This document shows positions 1 to 9,993 of a stretch of DNA of 64,000 nt, piece after piece (the stretch's first letter is position 1; each line of letters starts with the position of its first letter). Location of the stretch: the NCBI GenBank assembly GCA_003290465.1, contig CP030759.1:2616572-2680571 (forward strand), given 5' to 3'. Below the pieces are notes generated by a model that saw only the letters and a list, made by a program, of their open reading frames with translations, ran no database searches and was not told the DNA's origin. Source of the stretch: Candidatus Sumerlaea chitinivorans. GTDB lineage: Bacteria; Sumerlaeota; Sumerlaeia; Sumerlaeales; Sumerlaeaceae. The translations under genes and the position numbers were made by a program.

Positions 1-690
1 ATAAGTAAGATCCTTGAGATTGGGCATTTTTACTCGCTCAGTACCCACATGGCAGTAGGTCAGAGGATCAGAGCCTGCCCAACCTTTGAAAGGCGGAGAA
101 GCAAATGGATTCACAGGCACCAAATTCGATTCGATCTGTGCGGCCGCGTAAATATGGCCGTTCACCGTGGGCTTATCTTTGAAATCAAAGTCCCAGTTCG
201 AGCGGTTATCACCATTGCCTGTGATGCTTGAACCCCACCACCAGCCCCAGTTGTTTAGGAAGTACTCGTGGTTAAAGACTTGCGATGGGGGACGGTACTG
301 GACACGCGCCTGGAGGGTCCGGCGCTTGCCATTCACATTCGCGGTTGCCGTCACTAAATGGTAAGTTGGCACATTCTGCGGATCCGGCCCTATCGTAAAG
401 GTAACTTCCTTGACATCTCCGTCAGGAGTGTTCGGGAGACTCGACGCCGTGTACGTCCCATAAATCGACTGCACGGTTTGGGTCGCTGGCACATCCGCGA
501 TCTTTTGGACACCTTCCAGCAACGCTACCTCAGCAGCATAGTACGCTTCGCTCCAGTGAATCCGGTTATATTGCCGGCTATGCTCGTAGCGGGTGAGACC
601 GAGCAGTCCCACACAAACGACAAGGAGAATCGCCGACACCACGGCACTCTGAAGGAGCACTGTTCCCTTAGCGTTTTTTGCGAGCCCCAT
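1..690 (-). CDS. PilX-like pilus assembly protein (partial, runs off left edge)
   Basis: An open frame of 230 codons starts at ATG 690 and has no stop before the window edge, so the C-terminus is missing. The start is preceded by GGAGG at 8 nt. The N-terminus has a short charged stretch, then a hydrophobic segment (about residues 11-31, SAVVSAILLVVCVGLLGL), then HWSEAYYAAEVALLEG. That pattern (hydrophobic helix followed by an A-E-A-like helix) is what PilX/DUF4900-type minor pilus components show; family assignment is an inference from this pattern only. The rest is rich in Trp, Asn and Gly (NNWGWWWGSS), as in secreted beta-rich domains. Likely acts at the inner membrane or in a pilus. A broken reading frame overlaps its start by 23 bp, suggesting a former operon. 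Confidence 0.6.
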   Translation of the reverse strand, partial: MGLAKNAKGTVLLQSAVVSAILLVVCVGLLGLTRYEHSRQYNRIHWSEAYYAAEVALLEGVQKIADVPATQTVQSIYGTYTASSLPNTPDGDVKEVTFTIGPDPQNVPTYHLVTATANVNGKRRTLQARVQYRPPSQVFNHEYFLNNWGWWWGSSITGNGDNRSNWDFDFKDKPTVNGHIYAAAQIESNLVPVNPFASPPFKGWAGSDPLTYCHVGTERVKMPNLKDLTY

Positions 691-916
691 GTGAGAAAGA
701 CCTCCGAACTTCTTTCGAGCAATCCTCCGGATCCCCAGGAAATAAGAGCCAACATGGGCAGTCCGTTGAGGAGCTGTCGTCGATGGGAAACCAGAATTGG
801 GCCAACGGGGTATTCACCACAGTGCCACTGAGTTTTACCTATCCCGACGGAGCCTCAAAGACTTGATGGACATATTGACTGGCCCCTGTTCCCCCAGAAA
901 TACTGTTGATAAAGCA
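668..916 (-). pseudogene. Possible remnant of a gene upstream of the PilX-like gene
   Basis: One minus-strand frame reads as protein-like sequence (INSISGGTGASQYVHQVFEA, then after a TAG at 841-839, LSGTVVNTPLAQFWFPIDDS) and ends at TAA 670-668, inside the start of the PilX-like gene. The frame is interrupted by TAG and has no good start; it opens after a TAA at 919-917. A different frame just upstream (VARYGTRVLDEIL) could be its continuation across a frameshift. This would suit a decayed minor pilin gene in the same operon, but I do not recognise a family. It could also be chance. Confidence 0.22.
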
Positions 917-919
917 TTA

Positions 920-1486
920 AATATCAATATCTCATCTAAAACTCGCGTCCCGTACCTGGCAACGAGTCCGACCCGCAAGGTAAGTAACAATGGCGATGGA
1001 CAATGAACGCATTTCCTCGGAGTCCTTGCCTCAGGCGATTTGTTGCACAATTGTTGTGCGCTCAAAAATTGTGCTCTGTGTTCGCGGCCGCACACTTGGG
1101 GGCTGCGTTTCCCCAAATCCCCAACCTCAGACTTTCTTCACAATTCTTGCGCAATCTTTGCATTGCCACGCGAACGGGGGTGTTGAGCACACGAACGCAG
1201 GTTCAAAACGCGTGTGTGCAGAGTTGAGTAGCTGGAGGTTCAGTCAGCGCGGCAGACTCGCAACAGCTGGGGTCGCACTGGATGCTTCCCATTGGACTTC
1301 GCTTTCGCCACCCCGATCAGGCTACCAACGCAAATAAATAAAAATTTCTGCCTTAGTGGTACTAAGTAAGCGGCGGCAAGTGATAAAGTTGGCCAACATG
1401 CCTCCCCGAGCTTTCAGCAGAACCCAAGTGAACGGGGGAGGGGGGAGTGTGGACACCCCGCCCTTGCAATCAAGGAGAGCTCAGAA
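920..1486. other. Intergenic stretch, no gene seen
   Basis: No reading frame here has a convincing start or a recognisable product. A short perfect inverted repeat TTAGTGGTACTAA lies at 1353-1365, about 120 bp upstream of the GroES-like gene, and could be an operator. I see no CIRCE-like element, which would have been expected for a HrcA-controlled groES. Confidence 0.4.
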
Positions 1487-1879
1487 ATGCGGATCGGTAC
1501 AAAAGAGATCTTGGTGGTTGGGGATCGCGTGCTCATCAAGCCCGATAACCCTGAAGAACTCACCAAAGTGGGCCTCGTCCTGCCCCAGAGCGTGGTGGAA
1601 AAAGAGCCCGTCCAATCTGGGCGTGTTGTGGCTGTCGGTCCCGGCATCGCCATCCCAAACTTTGCTGTGGACGACACCGAACCGTGGAAAGATCATCATC
1701 CAAGATCCCAAATTCGCTACATTCCTGTGCAGGCGGAGATCGGTGACTATGCTCTTTTCCTTCGAAAAGAGGCCGTGGAGATTCGCTATTGTGGCGAGCA
1801 CTTCGTGGTCGTACCGCAGTCGGCGATCTTACTTCTCATCCGCGATGAGGATCTGACCGCGACGCTTCTTGAGCCTTAA
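1487..1879 (+). CDS. GroES-like co-chaperonin (Cpn10 family)
   Basis: The 130-residue product starts with a Cpn10-type beta strand (VVGDRVLIKP), followed by a segment that aligns with the GroES mobile loop region (TKVGLVLPQSVVEKEPVQ) and the typical GRVVAVGPG turn. It ends with FVVVPQSAILLLI, comparable to the GroES C-terminal strand. Usual GroES is about 95-100 residues; the extra length comes from an insert around residues 60-85 (DDTEPWKDHHPRSQIRYIP). ATG is preceded by GGAG. No groEL follows, so this is probably a diverged paralogue rather than the main co-chaperonin. Role: likely a ring-forming cytosolic protein; whether it caps a GroEL is unknown. Confidence 0.75.
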   Translation: MRIGTKEILVVGDRVLIKPDNPEELTKVGLVLPQSVVEKEPVQSGRVVAVGPGIAIPNFAVDDTEPWKDHHPRSQIRYIPVQAEIGDYALFLRKEAVEIRYCGEHFVVVPQSAILLLIRDEDLTATLLEP

Positions 1880-1961
1880 GGTGCTGCGCCCTCTCCAAAT
1901 GGATTAGGAGGGAATGACTTTCTTGGAGGCTCCTGCCCAAACTTCTTCTTCCCCGTGTGGT

Positions 1962-2993
1962 CTATCCCAACGCCTTCAAGAGTTCTTCGGCGAACTCGTC
2001 CACGGACGAAAATCGCTCCTCAGGCACTACCGCCAGCGCTCGGGCAAAGACGGCATCCACGGCCGCTGGCAAATCGGGGTTGAGTTCGCTCGCCTTCTTT
2101 AATTGGGTAGGATCAGGCAGCTGGGTCGTGAACAAGCGGTAGAACGTCACCGCTAATGCATAAATATCCGATGCGGGCGTGGGATAATGAGTGCCGGCAA
2201 TTAGCTCAGGCGCCACGTATGGCCCCGTCCCAAATCGCAGGGCTTCGCTCGTTGCACCGTTGCAGTCGCACACCAGCCCAAAATCTATGAGTTTCACCGC
2301 CCCCTCTCGGCTCACATAAATGTGCGAGGGCTTCAGGTCACAATGCAGGAACCCCTCCTTGTGAAGGTAAGCCACGGCAGCACACACGTGCTTCACCAAG
2401 TGGCGCAACTGCTCACGGCTCAAATCCAGCATTCTCATCAGCTGGCTAAGCGCCACTCCGTCCACAAGCTCCAACACCACAAACGGCTTGCCGGCATGGA
2501 CCCCGTAACCAAGCACGTTGACAATTCCCGGGTGCGAGAGCCGATGCAATGTCTGGGCCTCCCGAAACATTGCGTCCACAAGTAGCTGGTTGGAAGCAAC
2601 CGAAGGCCTGAGCAGTTTCAACGCCACAACTTCCCCCGTGGCTTGGTGAGCAGCACGGTAAACTACGCTCATTCCCCCCGCGGCAAGCACGCCCTCGATT
2701 CGGAAGGCACCAAATTCCTCGTGCCCTGCCTCGAGCGGTTCGTCCCCCACGGCGGGTAGCGGTTGCGCGGGGGTTTCTGGAATGTCTCGTGAAGGTTCTA
2801 ACTTCAGCGGCAGCCCCGACAGGCGCCCCCCTTTCTCGTCCTGTCCCAAGGCAACCCTGAATGGAAATGGTGTCTCTTCCGTCACGAACCCGCCCACAAA
2901 ACAATAAGTAGAGCTAAACTTCCTTCTTATAGACGCTCGCACAGGACGAAAAGTTCCCATCATTGCAAAATGGGGAGAACCCTTCGGCCCCAA
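1962..2993 (-). CDS. Serine/threonine protein kinase-like protein
   Basis: Residues about 94-343 form a Hanks-type kinase domain. Visible are the ATP lysine in VALKLL (K126), the helix-C glutamate in FREAQTL (E145), the catalytic loop HCDLKPSH (217-224), DFG (237-239) and APE (261-263). Two substitutions stand out: HRD is HCD, and the Mg-binding Asn of the loop (HRDxKxxN) is His224. The glycine loop reads LAAGGMSVVY, also degenerate. The catalytic Asp219 and Lys221 remain. There is no transmembrane segment or PASTA domain, so it is probably cytosolic. The first 90 residues are of unknown nature and the start is uncertain; GTG at 2885 is an alternative. It converges with the GroES-like gene. 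Confidence 0.8.
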   Translation of the reverse strand: MGPKGSPHFAMMGTFRPVRASIRRKFSSTYCFVGGFVTEETPFPFRVALGQDEKGGRLSGLPLKLEPSRDIPETPAQPLPAVGDEPLEAGHEEFGAFRIEGVLAAGGMSVVYRAAHQATGEVVALKLLRPSVASNQLLVDAMFREAQTLHRLSHPGIVNVLGYGVHAGKPFVVLELVDGVALSQLMRMLDLSREQLRHLVKHVCAAVAYLHKEGFLHCDLKPSHIYVSREGAVKLIDFGLVCDCNGATSEALRFGTGPYVAPELIAGTHYPTPASDIYALAVTFYRLFTTQLPDPTQLKKASELNPDLPAAVDAVFARALAVVPEERFSSVDEFAEELLKALG

Positions 2994-3275
2994 ATTTCGA
3001 ACTTTTGTATATCCTCTTCACAAAGATCCACCCTTGTCTCGAGCTTTCCCTGCCTCGAGCAGCCCAGAAAGTAGCCGCCGAGCCCCAGCGCCTTCATGGA
3101 GGATGCTTGCAGGAAACTTTTTTCCAATGCAGTTGCGCGAATCGTTGTACTAATTCCGCGGTTGCATGCCGTTCACCTACAGTTGGTTGTGATGGGGTGC
3201 AGGCCCGTCCCGCACGCAAACGATCGCGGCAGCAGCTGGTTTCGTTTCGTATAGAGTTCGGAGGAGACACGGTTC

Positions 3276-4688
3276 GTGATGCCAGAGAACGAAGGCTCAG
3301 TTCAGGAAAACAGCGATCAGCAGTCGCAAGAAAGCATCTTGGAACAAGCTCGGCAGAAGATTCGGCAGCAAAAGGAAGAAGTTGTCCCCCACAATATCCT
3401 CGAAGACCTTCCGCTCCCAGAGTCGCGCCGCAAACTGACGATCGAAATCGCCCAAGAAGATTGGGAACGGCGCCTTGACGAGCTATTCGAAGAGTTTCGT
3501 CGTTCAGCGACCATCGAGGGTTTCCGCAAGGGCAAAGCCCCTGTGAAGCTTCTGCAGCGTCGCTTTATGAAAGAGGCACGCGAAGAACTTGCTGAGCGTA
3601 TTCTCCCACCGATTCTCCAGAAGTACGCGGAAGCCAAGAAGACCGTCATCTATGGCAAGCCCGTCCTGACCGATCAACAATATGAAAGTGGGAAAGCACC
3701 CCGCCTCACCCTCGAGATTGAGGTGAAACCAGAAATTGACCCCGTCGGCTACGAGTCCGTGGAGGTTGAAGTCGAGGAGGTCGTCGTCCCGCCGGATGCT
3801 GTGGACGCGAACCTCGAGCGCCTCCGCCAGGAGAACGCCTACCTCGAGGAAGTGCAGGAGCCGGCGAATTCGGATGACGACGTCGTCGTCGTGGACATTC
3901 TCGCTGTAGGCAAGGACGGGAAAACTCTCGACCGCCGGAGTGACGTCTCTTTACAAATCGGCGTTCCACAAAGCGCCCAGCTGCCGGATGCCGTGCGCGA
4001 GGCCCTAAAAGGCAAGGCTGCAGGCGAGACGATTGAGCTCGATGCCTCAACCCCCGACGGCACTCCCGCCCACTACACGGTGAATGTGAAGAGCGTCAAA
4101 AAACTGCGCATCCCCGAGCTTGATGACGAGTTTGCCAAAGACCTTGGCCAAGAAAACTTGGCAGCTCTTCGCGCCCACGTCGAAGCACGCATTCGCGAGC
4201 AGGTCGAGGAAGAGAAAAAGGATCGCGCGTTCAATGCGGTCGTCGCCGAACTTGTGAAGAAAGTCGAATTCGACGTGCCGCCTTCGCTTAAAGCACAAGT
4301 TGAGCAGGACCTTATGAAGCGCGATCTCACGCACCTCTACATGACTGGCCGCATGCCGCAGCACGCGCGGGGTCTATCGCGCGAAGAGTACCGGCAACGA
4401 ATCTCTGACGATGCCGACCAGCGGGTGAAGGGTTACCTCCTGCTCGACGCCATTGGCATCAAAGAGAACATCGAGGCGACCGAAGAGGACATTCAGGCAG
4501 CCCTCGAAGCCCGCGCAAAAGCCGAAGGGCGCAAGCCGCTTGCCGTGCGCGCTGCCCTCGAGAAGCGCCGCGAGTGGGATAGCTTCGTTGAAGAAGTGCG
4601 CTTCGAGAAAATCCGGAACTTTGTCCTCAGCAAAGCGAAGATCCGCTGGGTCCCACCCAAGCAGAGCGAGCAACCGGCCGAAGCCTAA
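3276..4688 (+). CDS. tig: Trigger factor
   Basis: A 470-residue ribosome-associated chaperone with peptidyl-prolyl isomerase activity that receives nascent chains at the exit tunnel. The ribosome-binding tail motif is visible as GFRKGKAP at residues 82-89. The middle (about 200-290) matches the FKBP-like domain (DDDVVVVDILAVGKDGK), and the long charged helical C-terminal part (about 290-450) is the chaperone body. An extra 45-residue acidic/Gln-rich N-terminal extension precedes the normal start of the family (RRKLTIEIAQEDW). GTG 3276 or ATG 3279 follow GGAGGAG by about 9 nt. It is not followed by clpP/clpX, which is the common arrangement elsewhere. Confidence 0.93.
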   Translation: MMPENEGSVQENSDQQSQESILEQARQKIRQQKEEVVPHNILEDLPLPESRRKLTIEIAQEDWERRLDELFEEFRRSATIEGFRKGKAPVKLLQRRFMKEAREELAERILPPILQKYAEAKKTVIYGKPVLTDQQYESGKAPRLTLEIEVKPEIDPVGYESVEVEVEEVVVPPDAVDANLERLRQENAYLEEVQEPANSDDDVVVVDILAVGKDGKTLDRRSDVSLQIGVPQSAQLPDAVREALKGKAAGETIELDASTPDGTPAHYTVNVKSVKKLRIPELDDEFAKDLGQENLAALRAHVEARIREQVEEEKKDRAFNAVVAELVKKVEFDVPPSLKAQVEQDLMKRDLTHLYMTGRMPQHARGLSREEYRQRISDDADQRVKGYLLLDAIGIKENIEATEEDIQAALEARAKAEGRKPLAVRAALEKRREWDSFVEEVRFEKIRNFVLSKAKIRWVPPKQSEQPAEA

Positions 4689-5024
4689 CGCCGACCACAC
4701 TCGAGCGCACCTCTGGTGCCTTGTTTGGTTGCGAGTTTTCGTCGCGACCTCAAGGGAGTGTTGGCGCTTTCTTCGCTGTGGCTTATGTTTTTTTTCGTGT
4801 GCCGGTAGCCAGCGCGATTCTCTTCACCTTTGCGGGATCGAGTCGAGCAGCATTTGCACCCCGAAACAGTTGTCGCGGATGGCCCTTCCCCACACGAATC
4901 TCCGCCGAAAAGGAACCGATTGCGCTCACACCGATCGAGTTGGATCGCGCTGCCCGAATTCGGCAAGGAAAGGCCCACGCGTCCGGCATCCGGCAAGAGG
5001 CGGGTTTGAGCCTCTCCCCTATCG
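4689..5024. other. Intergenic between convergent genes
   Basis: About 336 bp between trigger factor and the convergent FAD oxidoreductase. No credible gene. A T-rich run (about 4787-4795) could serve in termination of tig transcription, but I do not see a strong hairpin before it. Confidence 0.35.
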
Positions 5025-6434
5025 CTAAGCGAACAGCCCGTCGCGGGCGAGCGTTTCGTGGACGATGCGCCCGTCGAGCTCGTCGGTGCGGTAGCCGCCG
5101 ATGGCGCAGAGCGCCGCAGCCGTACCCGCCGCCTGCCCCAGCGCTTGACAGACCCGCGAAATCCGAATAGCCGCTTGCGCCTCAAATGTGGCCGAAATGC
5201 ACCGACCCGCCACAAGTAGGTTCGTGACTCCCTCCGGCACAAGGCAACCGTACGGAATGTCGCAGTAGTCGCCGGGGGCCAGCTTCATCTTCTTTTCCTC
5301 CAAGACCAGCCCCTCCCCCTCGCGCGGCGAGTGAATGTCGGGGGGCCAATTGTTGCGCGCGACCGCATCGGGGAATTTTCGGCCCGAGAGCACATCCTCC
5401 GCCGTCAGGGTGACGCGACCCCGAATTCGGCGCGAACTCCGCACCCCTAACATCGGCGCAATGCTCACAAGGTAGCAATTCTCAAAACCGACAAGGTACT
5501 TGCGGCAAAACCGAATGAGCTCCCGGATGCGCCGCCGCCCTTCCACGAGCGCCCGGCTAAGCTCAAAGGCGTCGCATGGATCTTTGAGGCGTAGCTCGGG
5601 ACAATTGAAAGTCACCTCGCCCGGCCGACCGTCGAGCGCAAAGAATTGGAAGTATCGCATCGTCTCCGCTGAGACGCAACCATCCGCAATGGCTTTCTTT
5701 ATGAGGGATTCGAGCTCTTTGGCCCCTCCACCCTCGGCATAGCTTACTGTGGGAAGTTCAACATGCGTCAGGCCTTGCTCGCGAAGAAAACGCGCCGCGC
5801 GTTCCCAGTCCACGTTTCCAAGGGTGAAACGAAGCGAGGCTGGCTGATTCAGCCCATCACTGGGCCGCCCGCTCTCGCAGGGGACTCCCGCCCGATAGGC
5901 AACATCCGCATCGCCCGTCGCATCCACATAACACTCGGCTTGGAGCGCGAGGCGTCCGCTTTTGTTCTCGACCGCAAGGTGGTCGATCCGCCCCGCCTTC
6001 ACCTCCGCCGCGCTCAACCACGTGTGGAAGAGCACTTCCACACCGGCCTCCGTGACCATGTCATCCAGCACACATTTGAGCATCTCGTGGTCGAACCATG
6101 GCCACTCACGGGGCCCGTAACGCCCCTCCCTGCGCTTTCCAGCCGCACCAAGCGCCGCCATGCGGTCCCAGATTTCCTGTCCAATGCCCAAGGTGAGCGG
6201 CGTGCCATCCGCGAGATAATTCGGCGCCACCGGCCCCACCAACGCACCCGCTTGGGTGCCTCCCAAAAAACCAAATTGCTCAACCAACAAGGTGCGCGCG
6301 CCATGCCGCGCCGACGCAATCGCTGCACACACACCCGCGGTCCCACCGCCCACCACAATCACATCCCATTTCCCAAGCGACTTTCCGGCCTGCAAAGACT
6401 CTGTTTGCGCCACTCTGTTTCCCTCTTCTTTCAT
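5025..6434 (-). CDS. FAD-dependent oxidoreductase
   Basis: The 469-residue product has an N-terminal dinucleotide-binding fold (WDVIVVGGGTAGVCAAIASA, GxGxxG at about 29-34), then LLVEQFGFLGGTQAG, which is typical of the FAD_oxidored family (PF12831). A second FAD motif, VDATGDADVAYRAGVP, lies mid-protein, and the C-terminal NLLVAGRCISATFEAQAAIR is the family's flavin-contacting end. Substrate is unknown; members act on various small molecules or sugars. ATG 6434 was chosen because it follows GGAAAAG at 5-8 nt; the frame is open to a TTG at 6470. No signal peptide, so likely cytosolic. Confidence 0.85.
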   Translation of the reverse strand: MKEEGNRVAQTESLQAGKSLGKWDVIVVGGGTAGVCAAIASARHGARTLLVEQFGFLGGTQAGALVGPVAPNYLADGTPLTLGIGQEIWDRMAALGAAGKRREGRYGPREWPWFDHEMLKCVLDDMVTEAGVEVLFHTWLSAAEVKAGRIDHLAVENKSGRLALQAECYVDATGDADVAYRAGVPCESGRPSDGLNQPASLRFTLGNVDWERAARFLREQGLTHVELPTVSYAEGGGAKELESLIKKAIADGCVSAETMRYFQFFALDGRPGEVTFNCPELRLKDPCDAFELSRALVEGRRRIRELIRFCRKYLVGFENCYLVSIAPMLGVRSSRRIRGRVTLTAEDVLSGRKFPDAVARNNWPPDIHSPREGEGLVLEEKKMKLAPGDYCDIPYGCLVPEGVTNLLVAGRCISATFEAQAAIRISRVCQALGQAAGTAAALCAIGGYRTDELDGRIVHETLARDGLFA

Positions 6435-6578
6435 AAACTCTTTTCCGCTTTCCTGGTGATGCGCGCACAATCTCTGAGTCCCTACGCAGGGGACAGAACA
6501 GGAAGCTGGACGCTCCAGCCCACTGCATCATGGAGATTGTGGGACGTGTCCATACCGTCCCCTCGCTTACTTCCTCCG

Positions 6579-8276
<1,698 letters not shown>

Positions 8277-8521
8277 CTAAGGAAGGCGCCGTGTAAAGAT
8301 GAAAAAACGCGTTTCCATGCCACGCCGACGAAAAATTTGCTCTCGCGGACCCGCCTCCTCGCGCAAAGCACAAGCCTGTGTCCCCCTTTCCTCCGAGGAG
8401 GCGCAGTCACCGCCAATCGCGACCCAGAATCTATAAGCGCCCACAGGCCTCTCGAATCGAAAGCAGCGCCATTCTGCCCCCCGTATATTCTGAACGCTCC
8501 CTTGGCGCCTCTTCCTGAAGA

Positions 8522-9970
8522 TCACTTTGTCCCCGTGGTTCCCTCGTCCTCCCACGGCAGCCAGCCCTTTTTCTGCAACCGATAGGTGAGAACCTCGTGG
8601 TAGCCGTAGACGTCGTTCATTGCGGAAATGAGTGTGGGACCGAACGCTGAGTAACCTCCTCGAAAAGTCGCCGAGCTTATGCTCCACACGAGATACCGAT
8701 ACTCCTGCCAAAAAGGCCCCGGTATACGAAGCAACTCTTGCGCACTAAAGAACAAGGGAAAAACACCAAAGTCGATCCCTTCTGGACCATATTTGCGATA
8801 AAATGCGTCGATACAAGCAAGTCGAAGGTCGGTGCTCATCCGCAGGAAGCGAAGCTCTTCCTCCCGTTGAAGCTCCCTTCCCAAATTCGTTAGGAGCCGG
8901 TTAAGTTCTTCGGAGCCCCCAACCAGGGTTCCGTCAAAGAATGTGAATGCATTTGGGTAACAGTCGGCAATCAACTCAAGCGCGGCTGCACGCACCGGTA
9001 TGCGTCTGAGCTCAACCTCCCACAAGGTTGCGAGCTCGGGGAATGGGGGGCGGGGAAGACGTGTTCGTCCTTCAAAATCTGTGATGTCCCAGAGGCGTAC
9101 CAACGGGCGGATGTCGCTCGTATCAACGCAGAACAATATTAGCAATGGCAAGTACGCTGGCGTTGGGGCGTTCAACTCAGGAGTCACAAACCGGTAGCCC
9201 GACCAATGGTCAAAGAACACGTTCCACCGCGCTGAGGTGGTGGCCGTATCTAAATACGTGCGTATTTTCGTCAAGAGTTCTTCCGAGCTTCTGCGCAGTC
9301 GATAACGTTCCAATAAGGGAGGAGTAGAAGTCTGGTTGTGAGCTTGCGTTGAAACTTCCAATGCCTCGAACCGCTGACTTACAAAAGGTTTGAGCTCCTC
9401 TGGGACCTCGCACCCGATGGGTTTGCCGAGGAGGACATCCTTGTAGACACCGATGATGCGCCGGGTGCGAAGCGCGAGGGCCTTCTGTTTGACCTCTTTC
9501 TGCTCCTCAGGGGTCCCGCGCACATAGACAATTGCCCCAGCCACTGACTCCTCGGGGGTATACAGAAACTCCGCTTTTTTCACCACACCGCGCGCCCACT
9601 CCAGTGACCCCGTTGTGTCCGGACTCAGCGCCCGTTGCGCCAATGCCCGACGCTCCTCCTGGGCCGGTAACTTGTCTGAGGCAAGCACCCTGGCCCAGTA
9701 GCCCGGAGGCTCGTCTAGCCCTTCATACGCCCACAAGAGCACGTCTTCGAGAAGGGCTTGGGTCGGAGCCTTCTCGCCGCGGTTGATCGCTTCCCCATCC
9801 ACCAACTGCGCCCGCAACAACGCCCACAAACCGGGGTTCGCTACGCGAACCATGCCAACTCCTTGACCCTGCCCAGTCGCAACGAGAAGAAAAATTGTAA
9901 GAGCCCCGACGATGGCGGCTTTCCACCATTGGATATGCTGTCCCACTCTTCCTTCCGGGTTCCTCATCAT
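8522..9970 (-). CDS. Module 1 protein A (A1), exported protein of unknown family
   Basis: The 482-residue product starts at ATG 9970, 23 nt after the stop of B1 and preceded by GGAGAGG. It has a hydrophobic export segment at about 17-33 (AAIVGALTIFLLVATG). Residues about 38-190 (NPGLWALLRAQLVDGEAIN, then LSPDTTGSLEWARGVVKKAE) are nearly identical to A2 and similar to A3. The middle (about 200-455) is diverged, and the tail (YHEVLTYRLQKKGWLPWEDE) is again conserved. The helical, Leu-rich sequence might form HEAT/TPR-like repeats, but I do not recognise the family. It is the last gene of the last module; downstream lies pyrG. Confidence 0.8.
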   Translation of the reverse strand: MMRNPEGRVGQHIQWWKAAIVGALTIFLLVATGQGQGVGMVRVANPGLWALLRAQLVDGEAINRGEKAPTQALLEDVLLWAYEGLDEPPGYWARVLASDKLPAQEERRALAQRALSPDTTGSLEWARGVVKKAEFLYTPEESVAGAIVYVRGTPEEQKEVKQKALALRTRRIIGVYKDVLLGKPIGCEVPEELKPFVSQRFEALEVSTQAHNQTSTPPLLERYRLRRSSEELLTKIRTYLDTATTSARWNVFFDHWSGYRFVTPELNAPTPAYLPLLILFCVDTSDIRPLVRLWDITDFEGRTRLPRPPFPELATLWEVELRRIPVRAAALELIADCYPNAFTFFDGTLVGGSEELNRLLTNLGRELQREEELRFLRMSTDLRLACIDAFYRKYGPEGIDFGVFPLFFSAQELLRIPGPFWQEYRYLVWSISSATFRGGYSAFGPTLISAMNDVYGYHEVLTYRLQKKGWLPWEDEGTTGTK

Positions 9971-9993
9971 CCTATTCGCCTCTCCAGTCCACC

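Noticed and set aside
835-1116. 93-codon minus-strand frame
   Set aside because: No good ribosome binding site, unnatural composition at its start, and no family. Only its last part may belong to the broken gene at 668-916.
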